In this document: piece by piece, positions 38,073-46,492 of the stretch
Layout: each line of letters begins with the position of its first letter
Position numbering within the stretch: position 1 is the first letter of the stretch
From: Christiangramia lutea
GTDB taxonomy: Bacteria > Bacteroidota > Bacteroidia > Flavobacteriales > Flavobacteriaceae
Length of the DNA: 64,000 bases
Assembly (NCBI RefSeq): GCF_022489035.1
Contig: NZ_JAKVTV010000003.1
Location: forward strand, 310,001 to 374,000
Direction: 5' to 3'
Translations under genes and position numbers: made by a program
Notes under the pieces: model-generated
Databases searched by the model: none
Seen by the model: the letters and a program-made list of their open reading frames with translations, nothing else
What the model was told of the DNA's origin: nothing

Positions 38073-39215
38073 ATGAGGTATGCGGCAAAGGTAATTAAGG
38101 ATAACAGGTCCAGAATCCTCGATGACTGGGAATCTCGAGTTAAAGAAGAGATCCCGGCAGCTGTTATTTCAAGCGATCTTGTACTAAGAAATCAGTTATC
38201 GAATGTACTCGAAGATATTACACATATCATGAATAGGTACGATGGTTACCTTGAAGTAAATGAAAAAGACGAGTATCAGGAGATTATTAAAGATAGTCTT
38301 GATCATGGTCGGCATCGTGCCACCGCATCACATCTTACGGTTAAACAAATCTTAAAAGAATACCTTATATTTCATAGAATACTCACTGGACTTTTAATAG
38401 ATAAGCAGGTTTACACTAAGGAAGTTGGAAATATTCTGAAATATGCTCTTGAAACCGCGATGTTGACGTCGGCCAGTGCTTATAATGATTCCCTTCAGGA
38501 AATGAGAGAGAAATTGATTGGTACCCTTGCTCATGATATAAGAAATCCCATCTCTGCAGCGTATTTTGCTCTGGACGTAATAAAACCTGAAGATGATATT
38601 GAAAGAATAGAGAACCTTAAAAAGATGGGATTAAGAAGCTTAAAAAAATCGCTTGATCTCGTAGAAGGTCTACTGGATGCCATTAGTGTAAAAGCAGGTG
38701 AGGGGCTAACTCTTAATTTTATTGAGACCGATGTGGTAAAGGAAGTTCGATGGGTGTATATGGAAGCTAAAGAGATCTATACCCATAGTTTTAATTTTCA
38801 TTGTTCTGAAGAAAATATTATCGGGATTTTTGATCCTACAGCGATTAGAAGGGTGATAGAGAACCTTGTAACCAACGCCGTGAAACACGGTTCGCGCAAT
38901 ACACCAATTAATATATCAATTGAAGCCGAAGGGGAGTACGCAGTAATTAAAGTAAAGAATTGGGGGAAACCAATAGCTAAAGAAGATCAATTGGAGATCT
39001 TTAACTTTCTGAAAAAAGGTGTCAACAGGCAGGAATTCAATGGAGATGGTTGGGGAATGGGCTTAACCCTCATCAAAAGCGTGGCGGAAGCTCATGGAGG
39101 CGAAGTCGTGCTAGAGAGCAACCTGGATCACGGAACAGCCTTCTATGTTCGTATAAAACGATATGCCCAAAAACCAGGAAAAGTTCGAACCGAACTAAAA
39201 TATTCTGAAAATTAA
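38073..39215 (+). CDS. Sensor histidine kinase with RsbRD-like N-terminal domain
   Basis: About 380 residues from ATG 38073 (a TTG two codons earlier is possible). Residues 1-140 resemble the helical RsbRD_N domain (DNRSRILDDWESRVKEEIP, ending near HRILTGLLIDKQ). The dimerisation/phosphoacceptor helix is KLIGTLAHDIRNPISAAYFAL, with the N box NLVTNAVKHG and the G boxes GWGMGLTLIKSVAEAHGG. No transmembrane segment is seen, so it is cytosolic. No response regulator is next to it. It lies immediately before comM without obvious functional link. Confidence 0.85.
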   Translation: MRYAAKVIKDNRSRILDDWESRVKEEIPAAVISSDLVLRNQLSNVLEDITHIMNRYDGYLEVNEKDEYQEIIKDSLDHGRHRATASHLTVKQILKEYLIFHRILTGLLIDKQVYTKEVGNILKYALETAMLTSASAYNDSLQEMREKLIGTLAHDIRNPISAAYFALDVIKPEDDIERIENLKKMGLRSLKKSLDLVEGLLDAISVKAGEGLTLNFIETDVVKEVRWVYMEAKEIYTHSFNFHCSEENIIGIFDPTAIRRVIENLVTNAVKHGSRNTPINISIEAEGEYAVIKVKNWGKPIAKEDQLEIFNFLKKGVNRQEFNGDGWGMGLTLIKSVAEAHGGEVVLESNLDHGTAFYVRIKRYAQKPGKVRTELKYSEN

Positions 39216-39297
39216 TTCCTATTAATAAGTATTAAAATGTAAATTCCTATCTTTTAAACAATTATAAAGACCCTGCCTTTATCTAAATCTATAATAG

Positions 39298-40185
39298 ATG
39301 CTTGTAAAAGTTTACGGCAGCGCAGTCTTTGGTGTAGATGCGACTACGATCACTGTTGAGGTTAATGTGGCTTCAGGAATAGGTTACCACCTTGTAGGAT
39401 TGCCAGATAATGCAGTGAAAGAATCCAGTTATCGAATAACGGCGGCCTTACAGAATAATAAATATAAATTACCGGGAAAAAAGATCATTATTAATATGGC
39501 TCCTGCCGATCTTCGAAAGGAAGGATCGGCCTATGATCTGACTTTTGCTCTAGGTATTCTAGCAGCCTCTAATCAAATAAAGGCAGATAATATTTCAGAT
39601 TATATAATTATGGGTGAACTTTCCCTGGATGGGAGCCTGCAGCCTATCAAAGGTGCCCTGCCAATTGCTATCCAAGCCAAAAAAGAAGGATTTAAAGGAT
39701 TCATACTTCCAGAACAAAATGCTAAAGAAGCTGCAATTGTATCTGGACTCGAGGTCTATGGAATTAAAAATATAACCGACGTTATTTCTTTTTTCAACGA
39801 AGGAGTTAGTTTGGAGAAAACTGAGATCAACACGCGAGAGACTTTTTTCAAGAATCTTGAACATCCAGAACATGATTTTGCAGATGTAAAAGGACAGGAG
39901 TCCATAAAGCGTTGTATGGAAATTGCTGCTGCGGGCGGGCATAATATCATCTTAATTGGTCCTCCCGGTGCCGGCAAAACCATGTTGGCAAAGCGATTGC
40001 CAACAATTTTACCTCCAATGACTCTACAGGAAGCTCTTGAAACTACTAAAATTCACAGTGTTGCTGGCAGGATTAGAGATAATGTAGGATTAATGGCTCA
40101 AAGACCATTCAGAAGTCCTCATCATACGATTTCTGATGTTAAAGTATTAAATGTGAACATTGCGAAAAATTCAAGAATTCACTAA
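39298..40185 (+). pseudogene. comM: comM/yifB 5' part, interrupted by the island
   Basis: Encodes the N-terminal domain and the start of the AAA+ domain of the Mg-chelatase-like ComM/YifB protein, a hexameric branch-migration helicase that helps natural transformation in other bacteria. The N-terminal ChlI-like domain ([21 protein letters not shown]) and Walker [16 protein letters not shown] are present. Native sequence ends at HHTISD (codon at 40135-40137); the tail [14 protein letters not shown] is island sequence. Joined at the GA core to the 3' part at 49697, the frame gives a normal 512-residue protein, so excision would restore the gene. As it stands Walker B is missing. Confidence 0.93.
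40110..40161. other. attL of the serine-recombinase island
   Basis: comM sequence runs up to GATGT at 40135-40139. From 40137 the 25-base island arm (40137-40161) includes TTAAATGTGAACATT. It is the inverted partner of the arm at the other end (49672-49696), with 22 of 25 positions matching. The shared word at both junctions is GATGT, and the symmetry puts the crossover dinucleotide at GA (40135-40136). Confidence 0.8.
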
Positions 40186-40400
40186 TACGTAAAATCAAAG
40201 GTTAATTTACATTTTGAACTATTAAGTAAATTAGTTATATCAATTTGGGTTAAATTTTTGCATCCTTTTAAAATAATAGAATTTCTAGCATCAGTCTGTT
40301 TAATAATTTTAAGAATTTCTAAAAAACTAAAATCATTGAAGGATATTATTGTATTTGAATTTGCTCTCGAAACTAATAATATGTTGGATATCTTTTTCAT
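40182..40400 (-). CDS. Small hypothetical protein, partner of the HTH protein
   Basis: 72 residues, not recognised. Its ATG overlaps the stop of the preceding HTH-protein gene (ATGA), which supports translation. The sequence has alternating hydrophobic and polar residues ([37 protein letters not shown]), as expected for a small folded alpha/beta protein. It ends 47 bases inside the left att core. Function unknown. Confidence 0.55.
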   Translation of the reverse strand: MKKISNILLVSRANSNTIISFNDFSFLEILKIIKQTDARNSIILKGCKNLTQIDITNLLNSSKCKLTFDFTY

Positions 40401-41491
40401 TTAGTTATTTCATCAATAATTTTTAAATACAATTTGTTATCTACCTCTTTTAAAGGGCTGAAAGCAATTTTTAATTTGTTTTGAAAACTACTACAGTAAT
40501 TTGGTATCGCAATTTTGAGAAAGCGGGATGTTTGATTTATTTTGTTTAATCCGACACCTGTTTTATTATTTATTTTACGCTGAGAAATACCTCTAATAAG
40601 TAGTTCAATTACAACCTTTTTTTGTTTCAAAAACAGAATTTGTTCAGATGTCCATTTTTTGGGTATTATAACTTCATTGGGTAGAAACATATAATTATTA
40701 ATTGGGTTGTTGTAGTATTTGGCAACTTTATTGACAGTCTTAATGCTTGGTTTTGTATGCTTTTCAATATACGATTGAGTACACCCTTTTTTAAGTAATC
40801 GAACTATTTCAGGATACTTGCTTAAAATTTTTTCTTTGTTAACCAGGAACTTTAAAAGTTCTAATCTTTTTTGGTAGAATGACTCGTAGCTGGGACAGCT
40901 TAAAATTGAAGGTTTTTCAATTTTCTTAATAAATTTTAGTTGGTCATTAATAGAAGTAGGAAGCTGAAAGTATAAATCCTTTTGATAGCTAAACTTGATA
41001 AATTCAACGACATCCCAATCTCCATAAATTGAATCGCGAACTAATTTAGAAAATTCTCTTTCAAAATGCTTCGCGTCAAAGATTTCAGAAAATACATCAC
41101 ATTTGAAATTTGTAATATAACTTAGGGGAGGAAAATAAAGGCCTTTACTAATACTATAAACATCTTTATTTTTTTCTAGATATTCCTTAATCTTTTCTAC
41201 TTCTTCTTTATCTGAATAATTACTTTTTTTTAAAAGTGCATTTTTTCTTATTTTAAAATATTCTTTTTCAGTAAGCCTAAAATTCCCGAGATTTTGACCA
41301 TTGTTTTTAATTAAATACCCATCTAAATATTGTTCTGTATATTTTTTTTCGAGATCAATATTGTAGTAATCAAGATGATGATTTTTGTAAAAGTAATTAT
41401 TACAAGATTTAAACTTAACTGCTAATTCTGAGTAAAATTGAATTCTAAACCTCTGTAATTTGAGATCTTCAAGTGGATTTATTTTAGGCAT
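40397..41491 (-). CDS. Island protein with two helix-turn-helix-like segments
   Basis: A 364-residue basic protein of unknown family. Two similar segments in the C-terminal half look like resolvase/Hin-type helix-turn-helices: IVRLLKKGCTQSYIEKHTKPSIKTVNKVAKYY (about 223-254) and VIELLIRGISQRKINNKTGVGLNKINQTSRFL (about 297-328). The N-terminal half is Lys/Tyr/Phe-rich without a recognisable catalytic motif. It is the outermost operon at the left end with the 72-residue protein. It might act as a regulator, an excision accessory factor or a transposition-type DNA-binding protein; only DNA binding is supported. Confidence 0.65.
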   Translation of the reverse strand: MPKINPLEDLKLQRFRIQFYSELAVKFKSCNNYFYKNHHLDYYNIDLEKKYTEQYLDGYLIKNNGQNLGNFRLTEKEYFKIRKNALLKKSNYSDKEEVEKIKEYLEKNKDVYSISKGLYFPPLSYITNFKCDVFSEIFDAKHFEREFSKLVRDSIYGDWDVVEFIKFSYQKDLYFQLPTSINDQLKFIKKIEKPSILSCPSYESFYQKRLELLKFLVNKEKILSKYPEIVRLLKKGCTQSYIEKHTKPSIKTVNKVAKYYNNPINNYMFLPNEVIIPKKWTSEQILFLKQKKVVIELLIRGISQRKINNKTGVGLNKINQTSRFLKIAIPNYCSSFQNKLKIAFSPLKEVDNKLYLKIIDEITK

Positions 41492-41664
41492 AAAAATAAT
41501 TTATTGATTTTTGTTTAAGTAATTGATTATCAAGTTATTTATACCTCTATCTAAAACATTGTACTTTTTTTTCCTGTAAAAAAAGTTATTCTAAAACATA
41601 TTTAAAACTTTTAAAGAGATTTTGTTAATAATTTATTTTAGCTACTCCAGTAATTATATTGCTT

Positions 41665-41701
41665 TGTCCGTAAATTTGTCCGTGTCCGTTTAAATGTCCG
41701 T
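41665..41701 (+). repeat. Four TGTCCGT repeats in front of the methyltransferase gene
   Basis: TGTCCGT occurs at 41665, 41677, 41683 and 41695 in the same orientation, the middle two overlapping by one base. They sit immediately upstream of ATG 41706 and overlap the alternative ATG 41694. Direct repeats next to a gene whose product begins with an integrase Arm-type DNA-binding domain suggest arm-type binding sites or an autoregulatory operator. Confidence 0.7.
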
Positions 41702-41705
41702 AAAT

Positions 41706-43913
41706 ATGGCTAGCATAAATTTTTACTTAGATAAAGCAGATAAAAAGGGGTTGTCTCCGATACACCTTAGAATAAACTGTAGCAATAAACAAGTTAAAAT
41801 ATCAACAGGTGAAAAGGTAAGTAATGATAATTTTGATAAGGAAAAACAAAGAGTTTGTGATGAGGTAGAAAATTCTAACTCAATAAATCACTATCTCCAA
41901 TACTTGTATGATCGCACAGATGAATTAATTAATAACTCCACTAAAAAAAAATTTGATACATCTGAATTGAAACAATTCTTAGGTGAGTTTATTGATAGTT
42001 ATAAAACAAATCATCAAGTTAAAATAGTTGATAAAGAATCGCCTAAAGGTGAATCTTTTACTTTTATTGATCTTTTTGCAGGAGCAGGAGGTTTTAGTGA
42101 AGGATTCTTACAAGCTGATGTTAAAAACAAATATTTTGATTTTCTTTTAGCGAATGATATAAATGAAAATTGTGAATTAACTCACGTTGTTAGATATAAT
42201 CATCAACTTGGGATGGATGCTGAATTTATTTGTCAAGATATTACTGAGCCTGATTTTTTAGAAAATTTACTTAGTAAGCTAAACAATAATTCAGTTGATG
42301 TAGTATGTGGTGGTCCTCCTTGTCAAAGTTTCAGTTTAGCTGGAAAACGTAAAAAGTTTGATAAGAAAGATGATCTTTTTTCTCATTACCTGCAAGTAAT
42401 AAAAATTCTCCAACCAAAATATTTTGTCATGGAAAATGTCAAAGGAATTTTGACAAAAGAAAAGGGCAGAATTAAAGATTTAATTATTGAAGAAATTAAT
42501 TCAATTGTTGATATTAATAAGATTGATCAATTAAGTAAGTTTCTATTATCTCTTAACAAGAAATCAAATTCATATCAGCTTGATTTTATTAATCGAAGAA
42601 TCGAATTAGAAAAATATGAAAACGATAAAATAAAATATTCTGAAAAGAGAATAGATTATATACGTGTTGTAGAAAATTTATTTAAAAAATTAACTTCTGA
42701 AGGAGTAGATTATCAAATCAGTAAGACTAATGTTGATATTAATACTATCCGGCATGGTTTAAATTTATTGGGTAGGTCAAAAGAATGGGATAAATTAAAA
42801 AGGGATATAATAAAGGAAAAGGATTATTGTAATATTGACAATGATCATTTTGTTGGTATGTTCCATGATTTTTTGAATGAATTAAATACTGATCATATAA
42901 TATCGAAGATTGAACATTCATTTAATCATTTAAAAGTCCCTAAAAATCTATTCAAGTTAAAAAGCAATATTCTAGAAGCACTAAAAATTTACACTTATAG
43001 TTTTGACGACTGTATAAAAACAATTGAAAGTTTATGCTCCAAAAAAGAATTTGAAAGCTTTAATAAAATCATTGATGACTTGAGGCTTTACAAAATTGAA
43101 AAACCTTTTGTAGCCAATTCTTCAGATTACGGTGTGCCTCAAAATAGAGAAAGGGTATTGTTTATTGGTTGTAGAAAAGACCAAAAGTTTATAAGTGAAA
43201 TTGCACCGACAGTTAAAGAAAAGGATAAGGTAACAGTTTTTGAAGCATTATATGATTTAGATTTTTTAAAGAATAACGAGGAAGCCCATAGTTATAAGAA
43301 GATTGATAATAAGAAAAGTTTGAATGGTTCATTCCTAAAATTAGAAAACCTTATTGAAAAGAGATCTATTGACGGAAAAAAGCTAAATAATAAAGGGAAA
43401 ACCTTTGCGGAGTGGAGTAAGGAAGGTAGATTGCATTCAAGGTTTAATAAATCAAAAGGTTTTTACGTTAGAAATTTTGAAGATTTAAAGAATGAAAATA
43501 AAGTTTATGATGTTTTATCTAATCATAAAACAAGTAATCAAAACGAGAAAGTAATAAAGAGACTTGATGTAATTAGAAAGTCTGGGAATTATGAATCTGC
43601 GAAGATTAAGTTAGAAAAACTGGGGCTTTCTTCTAAGAAAAGAAATTACAATGTTTTAGACCCTTATAAACAAAGTCCTACAGTACTAACTATTCCAGAT
43701 GATTATATCCATTATAATTCTCCAAGATCATTGACTGTTAGGGAAATGGCTAGATTGCAGTCATTTGATGACTCTTTTATATTTCAAGGTAAAAGGTCTA
43801 CAGGAGGTAATAACAGAAAAAGCGAGGTTCCTCAATATACTCTTGTTGGAAATGCAGTTCCACCTTTAATGGCTCGCGCCGTAGCCAATGAAATTCTAAA
43901 AAATATTAAATGA
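41706..43913 (+). CDS. C5-cytosine DNA methyltransferase with N-terminal integrase Arm-type domain
   Basis: 735 residues from ATG 41706 (ATG 41694 adds four). All core motifs are present (numbering from 41694): I FIDLFAGAGGFSEGF at 124, IV GGPPCQSFSLAGKR with Cys210, VI ENV at 247, VIII QNRERVLFIG at 483, IX SPRSLTVREMARLQSF, X LVGNAVPPLMARAVANEI. Two oddities. The first 80 residues (ASINFYLDKADKKGLSPIHLRI..VKISTGEKVSNDNFDKE) look like the Arm DNA-binding domain of Bacteroidota tyrosine recombinases. About 200 extra helical residues lie between motifs VI and VIII. The 3' end overlaps the restriction gene (ATGA). It protects the host from the neighbouring enzyme. Confidence 0.92.
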   Translation: MASINFYLDKADKKGLSPIHLRINCSNKQVKISTGEKVSNDNFDKEKQRVCDEVENSNSINHYLQYLYDRTDELINNSTKKKFDTSELKQFLGEFIDSYKTNHQVKIVDKESPKGESFTFIDLFAGAGGFSEGFLQADVKNKYFDFLLANDINENCELTHVVRYNHQLGMDAEFICQDITEPDFLENLLSKLNNNSVDVVCGGPPCQSFSLAGKRKKFDKKDDLFSHYLQVIKILQPKYFVMENVKGILTKEKGRIKDLIIEEINSIVDINKIDQLSKFLLSLNKKSNSYQLDFINRRIELEKYENDKIKYSEKRIDYIRVVENLFKKLTSEGVDYQISKTNVDINTIRHGLNLLGRSKEWDKLKRDIIKEKDYCNIDNDHFVGMFHDFLNELNTDHIISKIEHSFNHLKVPKNLFKLKSNILEALKIYTYSFDDCIKTIESLCSKKEFESFNKIIDDLRLYKIEKPFVANSSDYGVPQNRERVLFIGCRKDQKFISEIAPTVKEKDKVTVFEALYDLDFLKNNEEAHSYKKIDNKKSLNGSFLKLENLIEKRSIDGKKLNNKGKTFAEWSKEGRLHSRFNKSKGFYVRNFEDLKNENKVYDVLSNHKTSNQNEKVIKRLDVIRKSGNYESAKIKLEKLGLSSKKRNYNVLDPYKQSPTVLTIPDDYIHYNSPRSLTVREMARLQSFDDSFIFQGKRSTGGNNRKSEVPQYTLVGNAVPPLMARAVANEILKNIK

Positions 43914-45103
43914 GAGAGCTTACCTCTGTAGAAAAATCTAGAATTAGGATTTTTACTCAGAATTCAATTAGTATTACTTTATTAGAACCTACTGAAAATG
44001 GCTTGAAAAAGTCTATTATGGATGCTACTGGTCCTGTTAGAAATTACTTGAAAAATAACGGGATTCATGATTTTGATACTCAATCTCAAGGTCCTATTAA
44101 TAAGGTAATAATACCAACACAGATTTATACAGACTTTAAAATAAAAAATACAAAAACTTCACTTTATAGACCCATAACTAAACAAGGAGATCCTAGAATA
44201 TGGATATATGGTTTAAAAAGCTTTGTAGATCCAAATGACATAATAGGAATAATAGTTTATGAAAACCAATTAAATATATTGAATCTAACCAAATTAGATT
44301 TAGAAAACTTAGTTTCTTCACCCTTATTAAATCCTATACAGGAATTAATAAGGGAAATTAATCAATTAGAGAATGTAATAGCTGATGAACTTTTAGGCAT
44401 GCTCAAAGGATTAGCTAAGAGAGGTCCAATTGCATCTTTATTGCAGGCAGACACATCTATAGGAAGAACTTTAGAAACTGAATTGGGGATAGCTATGAAT
44501 TCATCGAAACAACCTGACTACAAGGGTATTGAGCTAAAGTCTTATAGGTCAATGAGAAGCTCAGGTAAAAAAGTAAATAATAGAAAAACTCTCTTTGCGC
44601 AGGTTCCAAATTGGAAATTAAGTAATCTAAAAAGTTCCAGAGAAATTTTGGAGAACTTTGGTTATGAAAGAGAAAATGAATTTAAGCTTTATTGCACGGT
44701 TTCAACTTTAAGACCAAATTCCCAAGGATTAAAATTGGAATTAAAATCGAATATTTCGCAATTGATCGAAGGTCATAATTCTTATGGTGAAGTAGTGGTT
44801 TGGGAAACTTCAAAATTGCATAGTAGACTTTTAAAAAAACATAATGAAACCTTTTGGGTAGCGGCAGAGAGTATTAAAGAAGATAATAAGGAATATTTCC
44901 AATTCAGGAGAGTTTATCACACTCGTAAACCTATTACCTCTCAATTTGATATTTTATTAGAACAAGGTAAAATCACTTTAGATCATTTAATAAAGCGTAA
45001 TACTAAAGGTAGGGTAAAAGAGAAAGGTCCATTTTTTAAAATTGACTCTGATTCGTTAGAATTATTATTTCCTCCGAGTAAAATTTACAATTTATTAGAT
45101 TAA
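43910..45103 (+). CDS. Type II restriction endonuclease, MvaI/BcnI-like
   Basis: A 397-residue protein. The segment TSIGRTLETELGIAMNSSKQPDYKGIELKSYR (residues 182-213) matches the MvaI/BcnI family core. Glu189 or Glu191 in the helix and Asp203, Glu208 and Lys210 form a PD-(D/E)xK site. Family members known to me act as monomers on CCNGG-type sites (CCWGG for MvaI, CCSGG for BcnI); the site of this one is not determined. The start overlaps the methyltransferase stop by four bases, ensuring paired expression with methyltransferase first. The C-terminus overlaps the converging glycosylase gene by four bases. Confidence 0.82.
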   Translation: MRELTSVEKSRIRIFTQNSISITLLEPTENGLKKSIMDATGPVRNYLKNNGIHDFDTQSQGPINKVIIPTQIYTDFKIKNTKTSLYRPITKQGDPRIWIYGLKSFVDPNDIIGIIVYENQLNILNLTKLDLENLVSSPLLNPIQELIREINQLENVIADELLGMLKGLAKRGPIASLLQADTSIGRTLETELGIAMNSSKQPDYKGIELKSYRSMRSSGKKVNNRKTLFAQVPNWKLSNLKSSREILENFGYERENEFKLYCTVSTLRPNSQGLKLELKSNISQLIEGHNSYGEVVVWETSKLHSRLLKKHNETFWVAAESIKEDNKEYFQFRRVYHTRKPITSQFDILLEQGKITLDHLIKRNTKGRVKEKGPFFKIDSDSLELLFPPSKIYNLLD

Positions 45104-45753
45104 GTTATTTTGTTGAAGTATGTGCATTTTGATGTCAAACCACAATTTTCACAAAGAGGTTTTCTAGCTTTACAAACTAATGCTCCATAATCCAATATTG
45201 CCCAATTCAATTTTTTGAACTCTGAATGGTCAATTATTTTATATGAAATTTTTTGTAAAAATGGATCATATCTAATGTCTGATAGTTTTCTAGGTTGAAA
45301 ATATCTTTCTAATACTCTGGCCATATTGACATCTAGAAGAGGAGCTGGCTTATTCAAAATAAATGTTTCATAGGCATTAGCAATATATTGGCCAATCATG
45401 GGAAGTTTTTTTATGTCATCTTTATTATCCGGTAGAACACCTTTCAATTTTTTAACGGTTTGAGCTAAATTAAATAATCTTGTACCTTTTTGATTATTTA
45501 AACCTACAGGAATTAAGAACTTTTGAAGATCTTTTTCATTCGCTTCTATTAATTTTTCCCAGTTAGGGTATTTTTCTAAGAAAACAGGATAAAATTTGGC
45601 AACTGTATTGGCCTGTGTTCGTTGTAGTAAAATTTCTGAAATTACAACGTTATAAGCATTCAATGGTTGTTTTCTCCAATCGTAATTTCTATGGTTTTTA
45701 TAATACCATTCAAGTATTTGGTCTTGAAAAAATATAATTTTTTCCTGATTCAT
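45100..45753 (-). CDS. HhH-GPD mismatch glycosylase, MIG-like (T:G thymine-DNA glycosylase)
   Basis: About 217 residues from ATG 45753; an ATG at 45789 would add 12. MutY/EndoIII superfamily: ISEILLQRTQANTV helix, HhH LPMIGQYIANA, catalytic Asp in LLDVNMARVL, and a 4Fe-4S loop C-X6-C-X2-C-X5-C near the end. The residue after GQ in the hairpin is Tyr, as in the archaeal MIG enzyme, where EndoIII has Lys and MutY has Ser. MIG removes thymine from T:G pairs made by 5-methylcytosine deamination and is encoded beside a restriction-modification system. Here it converges on the restriction gene with a four-base overlap, so it probably does the job of Vsr. Confidence 0.82.
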   Translation of the reverse strand: MNQEKIIFFQDQILEWYYKNHRNYDWRKQPLNAYNVVISEILLQRTQANTVAKFYPVFLEKYPNWEKLIEANEKDLQKFLIPVGLNNQKGTRLFNLAQTVKKLKGVLPDNKDDIKKLPMIGQYIANAYETFILNKPAPLLDVNMARVLERYFQPRKLSDIRYDPFLQKISYKIIDHSEFKKLNWAILDYGALVCKARKPLCENCGLTSKCTYFNKIT

Positions 45754-45783
45754 AATAATTGAAAATTTATACCAATATAATAA

Positions 45784-45807
45784 GTTCATTTAGTATAATA
45801 AATGAAC
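45784..45807. promoter_or_regulatory. Inverted repeat between divergent glycosylase and recombinase genes
   Basis: GTTCATTTA and TAAATGAAC are perfect 9-base arms around six bases. The repeat lies 31 bases before the preferred glycosylase start and about 75 before the recombinase start, a good place for an operator. The binding protein is unknown. Confidence 0.45.
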
Positions 45808-45880
45808 ATATTAAACTGCTGCTTAACAGGATTGTATGGTTCTTAAAAAAGATGTTCATTAATGTTTTTTCAGATTAAAA

Positions 45881-46450
45881 ATGAATATTATTTTTAAAAA
45901 AATAATTATGACAGGTAGTACTTATATTGAATTTGATAAAGCAGTTTCAAAGGGTTTTTTACTTATCCAAAAACAAGTAAATCCAAACTTTGGTTTATTA
46001 ATTATATGTGGTTGTAATCTAGGATTGAGAATTTCAGATCTTTTAAAATTAAATTTTAAAGACTTGAAAAAAGATGAATTCACTATTGTAGAACAAAAAA
46101 CTGGTAAAATTAGAACTTTACAATCTAATCATCATATTAAACTAGCTTTAAGGTATTTTGAAGATTCATTAAGTTATAAAAGAGGTGGTAAGCCTTTTGT
46201 ATCACAAAAAGGTACTACTTATTCTATTCAACAGGTAAATAGATTAATCAAAAAGTATTTTTCAGGTAATAGAATAAGTTCACATAGTTTGCGAAAGTCC
46301 TTCGGAAGGAGAGTATGGGAAATGAATAATAAAACTGATCAAGCCTTATTATACCTAAGTGAAATTTTTAATCACAGTAATACGCTTGTAACTAGGAGAT
46401 ATTTAGGTATTAGGCAGGAAGAAATAAAGGATATTTATTTGAATTTATAA
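45881..46450 (+). CDS. Minimal tyrosine recombinase (catalytic domain only)
   Basis: 189 residues, with a possible later start at ATG 45908. The whole protein is the lambda-integrase catalytic domain with all active residues visible: Arg50 (GLRISDL), Lys76 (TGK), His135 and Arg138 (SHSLRKSFGR), His164 (FNHSN) and Tyr173 (TRRYLG). It lacks the Arm and core-binding domains of normal integrases. It could resolve, invert or assist excision, or act with another DNA-binding protein. A strong bidirectional terminator follows directly. The ends of the island fit a serine recombinase, so this enzyme is probably not the integrase. Confidence 0.88.
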   Translation: MNIIFKKIIMTGSTYIEFDKAVSKGFLLIQKQVNPNFGLLIICGCNLGLRISDLLKLNFKDLKKDEFTIVEQKTGKIRTLQSNHHIKLALRYFEDSLSYKRGGKPFVSQKGTTYSIQQVNRLIKKYFSGNRISSHSLRKSFGRRVWEMNNKTDQALLYLSEIFNHSNTLVTRRYLGIRQEEIKDIYLNL

Positions 46451-46483
46451 AACCGTTACCTCAAATGAAAAGGTAACGGTTTT
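46449..46483. terminator. Bidirectional terminator between converging island genes
   Basis: AAAACCGTTACCT at 46449-46461 pairs perfectly with AGGTAACGGTTTT at 46471-46483 around nine bases. A and T tracts on both sides suit both directions. Confidence 0.85.
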
Positions 46484-46492
46484 GATTAGAAG

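Noticed and set aside
45881-46450. Tyrosine recombinase as the integrase that placed the island in comM
   Set aside because: The ends form a symmetrical site of about 50 bases with a two-base centre and a shared core of only five bases. This fits the serine recombinase at the right end; the small enzyme also lacks arm-binding domains.
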